Source: Streptococcus sp. SPS1
GTDB lineage: Bacteria > Bacillota > Bacilli > Lactobacillales > Streptococcaceae
Direction: 5' to 3'
Assembly: GCF_030439915.1 (NCBI RefSeq)
Contig: NZ_JAQFJG010000007.1
Location: 1-64,000, forward strand
DNA length: 64,000 bases
Shown: positions 58,298-64,000 of the stretch, in pieces
How positions within the stretch are numbered: position 1 is the stretch's first letter
Layout of the letters: each line of letters opens with the position of its first letter
Translations under genes and position numbers: made by a program
Notes under the pieces: model-generated
Told to the model about the DNA's origin: nothing
What the model saw: only the letters and a program-made list of their open reading frames with translations
Databases searched by the model: none

Positions 58298-61030
58298 ATG
58301 AAGATTGATAAACATATTGTAGATATAAATAAAAATATTTGTAAAAATATAGAACAGATGAATATGATGAGAGAAAGAGGATTTTCTTCTCAAAATATTA
58401 TGAATACTTTGAGAAATTTTGTAGAACATATTGCTGTTAAAATATATAACCATGATAATGATGTTGATTTGGAATGGAATTATCATAACATAGAACTGAG
58501 TATAAAATATATTAATGAAAAGTCAAACTATGTCTTTTTAAGAAAAATTCATAAATTTCTCCAAAAATCGGCTTCACATTATACTCTAGACGAAAATAAT
58601 TCAGAGAGATTGTTACTTAAATATTATGAATATATGCTGAAAATAAAAAAATTTTTACTAACTAATTACAAATTTGAAGTTTTAGAAAATCTAGAAAAAT
58701 TTCCCCTCTATATGGATACAATGTCTGAAGAATATTATGCAAAAATTGCTGATGTAATTGATAATCCAGAATATCCAATAACAGAGAGTGAAAGATATTA
58801 CATACAAAAAATCAAACCATTTTTTGTGAATCAAAATATCTATTATGAAGTAACATATACCAGTACATATGGTGCTGGTAAAAAATCAGAGAGAATAACA
58901 GCGTATACTAATAAAGAAATTATGTCAAATTATGCAACGAAGCTATATATAAGAAATGAAAAAATAAATATATATGGTTCTACCCTAACTATATCAGTAA
59001 TTGCTGATTGGGATGTTGCTATTCGTCCGTGTGAATTTCATTCATTAAGCCGTATCCTAAAAATTGGGGGAGATGAAGTGAAGTCTTCACACATGGAATA
59101 TAGAATTTTAATGGCGTTTCTAAAGAAAAATCAAATAAATTTAATTGATATTATAGAATTAAATCAGGAGTTATATCAAAAAACTAAAGCTTATGTCAAC
59201 CAAAAATCACAGGTATCTTATATCTTTGATATTTTAGATAATGCTAGAATGATAATTCAGGCAAACAATTCGGGCTCTAATATACTAAGATACTTACTGT
59301 TTCATATGAATAATGAGATTTTAAAAGAACAGTATTTTTATGATAATCATCCATATAATAAATGTGAAGGAGGAAATATAAAATTATCTGGTCTTCGATT
59401 AAAATGGGGGTGTATTCCTTTTGATGAGATGCCGTTTTGCTCTTCTTTAATAAATCATAATCCTAAAATATATGATTTATTAGCTTGTATTGATGATAGT
59501 GGGAAAGATAGCGAATTTCTAGCGAGACTAATAAAAAATAATACTGAGATTCATGGGAAAATATACACATCAATAACTGAATTGTCAGAAGAATACTCTG
59601 AAAGAGTTGAGGCTTTAGCTTGGCAGTATAATGAAAAAATAATAAGTAAACATGAAGGAAGAAAATTAAAAATTGAAAATGGACAAGTCTTTATTTCACA
59701 ATATGAAACTGATTCACTTGAAGTTTTGAAAAAATTAATAGACTTTTCAAGAGATAATAATAAAAATCATACTCAATCAGTTGAGAGATGGTTAGAAACA
59801 AGCGAACATAGTATTGATGACCCTTTTAAAAAAGAGAAACTAACCTCACTATTTTCTGATTCTGCAGTTGCTTTAATATATGGTTCTGCCGGAACAGGAA
59901 AAACATACTTTATAAATCATATTGCACAATTTTTTAATTCAGCAGATAAATTATTTTTATCTGTGACACATACAGCAGTTGAAAATTTAAGAAGAAGAAT
60001 CAGTTCATCGAATTGTGAATTTTCAACGATTCAGAAAATCAAATATAAAACAGAAATAAAATGTGACATATTATTTGTTGATGAGTGTAGTATGGTGAGT
60101 AACTCCGATATGGCAGAATTGCTAAAAAAAATCTCGTGTAAATTTCTAGTTTTAGTGGGTGATATTTTCCAAATTGAGGCTATTCAGTTTGGAAATTGGT
60201 TCGAACTTGCTAAAAAAATTATAAAAACGGAGGCTATAATAGAATTAGACACTCCATATAGAACACGGGATGATGGTCTGATTGAGGTTTGGGATAAAGT
60301 AAGAAATATTGAGCCTGACATTATGGAGCATTTATCTCGAAAAGACTTGAATTTTCAATTGGATGCCAGTATATTTGAAAAAGTTCATGAAGATGAAATT
60401 ATTCTAAGTTTAAATTATGATGGAATCTATGGCATTAATAATATAAATAGATTGTTACAAGCATCAAATCCTCATCAAAGTATCAAATGGAATTCTAAAT
60501 TTTATAAAATTAATGATCCTATAGTCTTTAGTGAGTCAAGTAGATTTAATGGAGTTTTGTATAACAATTTAAAGGGAATTATTAGAGATATACAAGTTAT
60601 CGAAAATAGTGATAAAATTATTTTTACAATAGAATTGTTAGGAGTGGTTTTAAATGGATTAGATGTTTCTGATAGTGAGATAGAACTTTTGGAAAGTGGC
60701 AACAATAATAATTCTGTTATTAGGTTTAGTGTAGATAGATATAGTAGTGCAGATGAGGATATAGAAGATAATTCGGCGACAGTTCCTTTTCAAGTATCGT
60801 ATGCAATTTCAATTCATAAGGCTCAAGGTTTGGAGTATGAATCTGTAAAAATTGTTATCACTAATGAAGTAGATGAACAAATTAATCATAATATTCTATA
60901 TACTGCTATGACACGAACAAAAAAATATCTTAAATTGTATTGGAGTCCTGAAACAGAGAATTTTGTGATTTCAAATTTAAAGAAAAAAGACATAAATAAA
61001 GATTATAATTTATTAAAAATGAAGTTGTAG
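58298..61030 (+). CDS. SF1 (RecD/Dda-like) helicase with a large unknown N-terminal region
   Basis: This 910-residue protein has a C-terminal superfamily-1 helicase core: Walker A YGSAGTGKT at residues 529-536, motif Ia (LSVTHTAVENLRRR), Walker B ILFVDECSMVS at about 591-600, motif III LVGDIFQIEAI, motif IV LDTPYRTRDD, then SYAISIHKAQGLEYESV and LYTAMTRTKKYL (motifs V and VI, UvrD_C_2-like), as in RecD2 and Dda. The first roughly 500 residues are not recognised; they contain long helical and beta-prone segments and a Cys-containing stretch but no obvious nuclease motif. The gene is very A/T-rich and opens a co-directional block with hsdS and CBASS genes. A role in phage defence is inferred from context. 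Confidence 0.8.
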   Translation: MKIDKHIVDINKNICKNIEQMNMMRERGFSSQNIMNTLRNFVEHIAVKIYNHDNDVDLEWNYHNIELSIKYINEKSNYVFLRKIHKFLQKSASHYTLDENNSERLLLKYYEYMLKIKKFLLTNYKFEVLENLEKFPLYMDTMSEEYYAKIADVIDNPEYPITESERYYIQKIKPFFVNQNIYYEVTYTSTYGAGKKSERITAYTNKEIMSNYATKLYIRNEKINIYGSTLTISVIADWDVAIRPCEFHSLSRILKIGGDEVKSSHMEYRILMAFLKKNQINLIDIIELNQELYQKTKAYVNQKSQVSYIFDILDNARMIIQANNSGSNILRYLLFHMNNEILKEQYFYDNHPYNKCEGGNIKLSGLRLKWGCIPFDEMPFCSSLINHNPKIYDLLACIDDSGKDSEFLARLIKNNTEIHGKIYTSITELSEEYSERVEALAWQYNEKIISKHEGRKLKIENGQVFISQYETDSLEVLKKLIDFSRDNNKNHTQSVERWLETSEHSIDDPFKKEKLTSLFSDSAVALIYGSAGTGKTYFINHIAQFFNSADKLFLSVTHTAVENLRRRISSSNCEFSTIQKIKYKTEIKCDILFVDECSMVSNSDMAELLKKISCKFLVLVGDIFQIEAIQFGNWFELAKKIIKTEAIIELDTPYRTRDDGLIEVWDKVRNIEPDIMEHLSRKDLNFQLDASIFEKVHEDEIILSLNYDGIYGINNINRLLQASNPHQSIKWNSKFYKINDPIVFSESSRFNGVLYNNLKGIIRDIQVIENSDKIIFTIELLGVVLNGLDVSDSEIELLESGNNNNSVIRFSVDRYSSADEDIEDNSATVPFQVSYAISIHKAQGLEYESVKIVITNEVDEQINHNILYTAMTRTKKYLKLYWSPETENFVISNLKKKDINKDYNLLKMKL

Positions 61031-61056
61031 TATAGAAATGAGGTTTATTAAGAACT

Positions 61057-62310
61057 ATGGGGAAGAAAGTCATTCCTAGAATTAGATTTCATGAATTTGA
61101 AAATACTTGGACTAAATCTAAATTAGGAGAATTATACGAAGTTTATTCCGGGAACACTCCGTCACGATCTGATAGTAGAAATTATCAAAATGGAGAAATT
61201 CCATGGATAAAAACAACAGATTTAAATAATTCTCTAATATGCTCTAATGAAGAAAAAATCTCAGTTTATGGAGCAACAAAATTAAAACTTTTACCTGAAA
61301 ATTCTGTATTGATAGCAATGTACGGTGGATTTAATCAAATTGGAAGAACAGGGTTACTAGCTTATCCTGCTACGATTAATCAAGCCCTAGCTGCTTTGAT
61401 GCCAGTCAATGAAATTAATCCAAATTTTCTACTAAATTTTTTAAATTTTAAAAAGGAAAGCTGGAGAAATGTTGCAGCGAGTAGTAGAAAAGATCCTAAC
61501 ATTACAAAAAATGATGTAGAAAAATTTATAATATCTTTTCCATCTTTAGAAGAACAATCCGCCATCGGATCCCTTTTCTGCACCCTCGACGACCTTCTAG
61601 CGAGCTACAAGGATAATCTCACCAACTACCAATCCCTCAAGGTGGCCATGCTCTCAAAGATGTTTCCCAAAGCTGGACAGACTGTACCTGAGATTCGTTT
61701 GGATGGATTTGAAGGTGAGTGGGAGAAAACTACCTTAGAAAAATCTACAGATCGGGTAAAATCCTACTCTTTGTCAAGAGATGTTGAGACAAATCAAGAT
61801 ACAGGTCTAAAGTACATACATTATGGTGATATTCATCTAGGAAAAGTTTCTATGATAGATGATGGAAATTCAATTCCATACATTAAATCGGATACAAAAA
61901 TGAATGAATTTCTACAGCAAGGAGATCTAATTTTTGCTGATGCTTCAGAGGATTATAAAGGAATTGCAGAAGTTGCAGTTATAGCTATAACTTTATCAGA
62001 AAAAATAGTTGCAGGGCTTCATACAATAGCTGTTCGACCTTACTCAATTTTTGATTCTATTTTCTTATATTACATGTTTAAAACTCAAACGTTTAGAAAA
62101 TATGGTTATAAAGTTGGTACAGGTATGAAAGTTTTTGGAATAAGTCCATCAAACTTAATGAAATATGAATTTTTATACCCTGATAAAAAAGAACAACAAG
62201 CCATCGTCTCTTATTTCTTAAACCTTGATAACCTCATCTCTGCTCACCAGGAAAAAATTTCTCAGTTAGAAACACTGAAGAAGAAACTTTTACAATATAT
62301 GTTTTTATAG
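61057..62310 (+). CDS. hsdS: Type I restriction-modification specificity subunit HsdS
   Basis: HsdS (417 residues) sets the DNA sequence recognised by a type I system. It has two target-recognition domains: TRD1 (about 10-165; WTKSKLGELYEVYSGNTPSR, PWIKTTDLNN) and TRD2 (about 222-375; WEKTTLEKSTDRVKSYSLSRD, YIHYGDIHLGK), each followed by a conserved helical spacer (LEEQSAIGSLFCTLDDLLASYK and KEQQAIVSYFLNLDNLISAHQEK). DNA composition is mosaic: the TRDs are A/T-rich while the central spacer (about 61555-61730) is clearly more GC-rich, as expected from TRD shuffling. The ATG at 61057 follows GAGGT by 12 bases. It lies 26 bp after the helicase gene and 5 bp before the NUDIX gene. Confidence 0.93.
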   Translation: MGKKVIPRIRFHEFENTWTKSKLGELYEVYSGNTPSRSDSRNYQNGEIPWIKTTDLNNSLICSNEEKISVYGATKLKLLPENSVLIAMYGGFNQIGRTGLLAYPATINQALAALMPVNEINPNFLLNFLNFKKESWRNVAASSRKDPNITKNDVEKFIISFPSLEEQSAIGSLFCTLDDLLASYKDNLTNYQSLKVAMLSKMFPKAGQTVPEIRLDGFEGEWEKTTLEKSTDRVKSYSLSRDVETNQDTGLKYIHYGDIHLGKVSMIDDGNSIPYIKSDTKMNEFLQQGDLIFADASEDYKGIAEVAVIAITLSEKIVAGLHTIAVRPYSIFDSIFLYYMFKTQTFRKYGYKVGTGMKVFGISPSNLMKYEFLYPDKKEQQAIVSYFLNLDNLISAHQEKISQLETLKKKLLQYMFL

Positions 62311-62315
62311 ATTTT

Positions 62316-63032
62316 ATGGAGGATTTTCTGTTGTTTGATATTTTTATTGGATTATTAACAAATGTTATATGGGTAATAATCGGATTTGCATTTGCAAACA
62401 GAAAAAGAATTAAAATGTATTTAGATGTGCTTCGTTACTGGAACAAGGATATTAGATTTAGTATTGCTTATTTATATAGAATAAAAATTGCTAATAAGTA
62501 TCTTTTGATAAAAGGGGAGCATATAGATCAATATCAACCTGTTGGAGGTGTTTATAAAGTTTATGATTCATTCAAAGAGTTAGAGACTAAATTTGAAATT
62601 AGATTTGAGAATGAAGTGGGATTTTATGAGGAAGGGGATTTACGCTTTTTTTCTAAAGGTAAGTATGTATTAAAGATTTTAGATTGGTTTAATTCTAGAA
62701 AAAATCGTGAAATATCAGTGTATAGAGAATTTTTAGAAGAAATAATAACAGATAATATTCTTCCTAATGAAGCTTTAAGGAATATAAGAATTGAGTATAT
62801 TAAACAAATAGAACCTAGAATTAGATTTTCAACAAATTATCAAAAAGAAGAAATTCTAATATTCGATATTTACGAAATATATTTACCAAAAGAATATGAG
62901 AATCTAATATCCGATTATCAAAGTAAGCATGATACGATCAAGTTAATAGATTTTCGAGATATTGAAAAAGAGTGCGTACAGATTAATGAATTTTCTAAAA
63001 AAATCGGTGCACATTCAAAATATATTTTATAA
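62316..63032 (+). CDS. Membrane S-NUDIX protein, probable CBASS effector
   Basis: This 238-residue protein has one or two N-terminal membrane segments (DIFIGLLTNVIWVIIGFAFA) followed by a domain with QPVGGVYKVYDSF, FYEEGDLRFFSKGK and YREFLEEIITDNILP, the split Nudix-box pattern (GG ... REFLEEI) of SMODS-associated NUDIX (S-NUDIX) proteins. In CBASS such membrane effectors bind the cyclic nucleotide made by the CD-NTase and disrupt the membrane to stop phage. The partner CD-NTase gene begins 18 bp later. The start may be TTG at 62331, since GGAGG at 62318-62322 is well spaced for it; that start leaves the membrane segment intact. Nucleotide specificity is unknown. Confidence 0.82.
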   Translation: MEDFLLFDIFIGLLTNVIWVIIGFAFANRKRIKMYLDVLRYWNKDIRFSIAYLYRIKIANKYLLIKGEHIDQYQPVGGVYKVYDSFKELETKFEIRFENEVGFYEEGDLRFFSKGKYVLKILDWFNSRKNREISVYREFLEEIITDNILPNEALRNIRIEYIKQIEPRIRFSTNYQKEEILIFDIYEIYLPKEYENLISDYQSKHDTIKLIDFRDIEKECVQINEFSKKIGAHSKYIL

Positions 63033-63050
63033 GATATTTGAGGTATTAAA

Positions 63051-64000
63051 TTGAAAAAACTAAGACCTATTCCTGAACTTGAAGAATTGATCGAAAGTAT
63101 TGATATTTCTGATGCAAATTACGAAAAAGCAACAAATAGATATTATTCCATAGTAGATTATATTTCCGATTCAGAATTATCTAATTATAGACCAGATATT
63201 TTTTTACAAGGATCTATAAAACTTGGTACTGCTATAAAGCCACTTACTAATGATGGAAACTATGATGTTGATATAGTGTGTAATTTTACTGGAAAACATA
63301 TGCTTGAACAGTCTCAAGAGGATTTAAAAAATTTGTTAGGGAAATGTATAAAGAGTTACATGCAAAAACATAGTATGAAGAAGGAACCTTATAATGGTAA
63401 TAGGTGCTGGACGATTGAATACAGCGATGATGTGAATTTTCATGTTGATATTTTACCTAGCGTTCCGTATGGCGATTCTCAAACTGATGATATAGCAATC
63501 ACTGATAAGAGGCATCATGATTTTAATAATTTATCTAATAGTTGGGAAATAAGTAATCCAAAAGGTTATTATAAATGGTTCCGGGCTCAGTCTAATTTTG
63601 AGCATTATAAAGAAGAGTATAAAAGATTAAATCAAATTTTCGAGGAATTTCCTGAATATACAATTAAAACACCTTTACAAAGGATTGTTCAATTATTAAA
63701 AAGGCATGCAGAAGTATGTTTTGAGAATGAATTGGAGTACAAACCTTCCTCAATTATTATTACAACGCTAGCTGCTAAATCTTATCAAAAGGTTGTTTCT
63801 AAAAGTGAAACATTTGAAGAATTATTAGAAAATGTAATTTTACATTTGATTGAGGGAATAGATAATGACAGCACCAATCGTAAATGTGTACTTAATCCTG
63901 TAAATGAAAAAGAAAATTTATCTACAAAATGGAGTGAGGATGAACGTTATTTCAAAAAGTTTCTATATTGGTTAGAACAACTTTACTCAGATTTTAGTAC
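63051..64000 (+). CDS. CD-NTase (SMODS) cyclic oligonucleotide synthase, CBASS, partial
   Basis: The reading frame from the TTG at 63051 (preceded by GAGG at 63040-63043) stays open to the window end, giving at least 316 residues; the 3' end is missing. It is a DNA polymerase-beta-like nucleotidyltransferase: LQGSIKLGT with G54-S55, D72-V-D74 in YDVDIVCNF, and the third acidic residue D133 in FHVDILPSV. This GS/DxD/D layout with a C-terminal helical domain (KTPLQRIVQLLKRHAEVCF) is the CD-NTase/SMODS pattern. It should make a cyclic di- or trinucleotide during phage infection and activate the membrane S-NUDIX protein encoded just upstream. Which nucleotide is made is not readable. No ATG start exists near the 5' end, so a TTG start is assumed. 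Confidence 0.85.
   Translation, partial: MKKLRPIPELEELIESIDISDANYEKATNRYYSIVDYISDSELSNYRPDIFLQGSIKLGTAIKPLTNDGNYDVDIVCNFTGKHMLEQSQEDLKNLLGKCIKSYMQKHSMKKEPYNGNRCWTIEYSDDVNFHVDILPSVPYGDSQTDDIAITDKRHHDFNNLSNSWEISNPKGYYKWFRAQSNFEHYKEEYKRLNQIFEEFPEYTIKTPLQRIVQLLKRHAEVCFENELEYKPSSIIITTLAAKSYQKVVSKSETFEELLENVILHLIEGIDNDSTNRKCVLNPVNEKENLSTKWSEDERYFKKFLYWLEQLYSDFS

Noticed and set aside
58223..58486. Minus-strand open frame across the helicase start
   Set aside because: It reflects A/T-rich sequence of the leader and first codons; it has no ribosome-binding site and a low-complexity Ile/Asn/Phe product.
57274..64000. Site-specific recombinase or transposase that would explain the island
   Set aside because: None of the frames has integrase (R-H-R-Y) or DDE motifs; any such gene must be outside the window.

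Overview
The window looks like a chromosome segment of a Streptococcus of the mitis/pneumoniae group. The evidence is two BOX-type intergenic repeats (23108-23213 and 47571-47724), housekeeping genes in mitis-group order (yqeG to rsfS, rny-gmk-rpoZ-priA-fmt-rsmB-phpP-stkP, mvaS-mvaA, scr genes), and a serine-rich-repeat adhesin locus with its accessory Sec system. The species cannot be fixed from sequence alone.

Region 1 (1-23107) is an SRR-adhesin glycosylation and export island. It begins with the LPNTG-anchored end of the adhesin. An AT-rich block of glycosyltransferases follows (1185-12413): three GT8 genes, of which two are frameshifted, one GT2, two tandem GT2-GT2 proteins and an extra GtfB/GtfA-like pair. 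Then comes the conserved core secY2-asp1-asp2-asp3-secA2-gtfA-gtfB-asp4-asp5, which starts with a perfect consensus promoter. GtfA/GtfB should start O-GlcNAc on the adhesin, the upstream enzymes should extend the glycans, Asp2 should modify them, and SecA2/SecY2/Asp1-5 should export the glycoprotein.

Region 2 (23108-47563) is mostly core genome: an aromatic acid exporter, SstT, MscS and CorA transporters; ribosome-assembly and NAD genes; RNase Y; GMP kinase; RNA polymerase omega; PriA; Fmt; RsmB; the PhpP/StkP pair; a split ThrE-type exporter; a small secreted protein; and mevalonate genes. An unexplained multi-hairpin element lies between yqeH and yhbY. Region 3 (47571-53512) is the sucrose locus: scrR-scrB on the minus strand, scrA and scrK on the plus strand, with three LacI-type operator-like palindromes between scrB and scrA.

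Region 4 (53518-64000) is a VTT membrane protein followed by a defence island. It holds hsdR, a five-unit 42-bp repeat array, a terminator, a small gene broken by one stop codon, and then a strongly AT-rich co-directional block: a large SF1 helicase, an HsdS specificity subunit, a membrane S-NUDIX effector and a CD-NTase (CBASS) that runs off the window. No hsdM is visible between hsdR and hsdS or elsewhere in the window. This packing of helicase, HsdS and a CBASS effector/cyclase pair is the most interesting part of the window.
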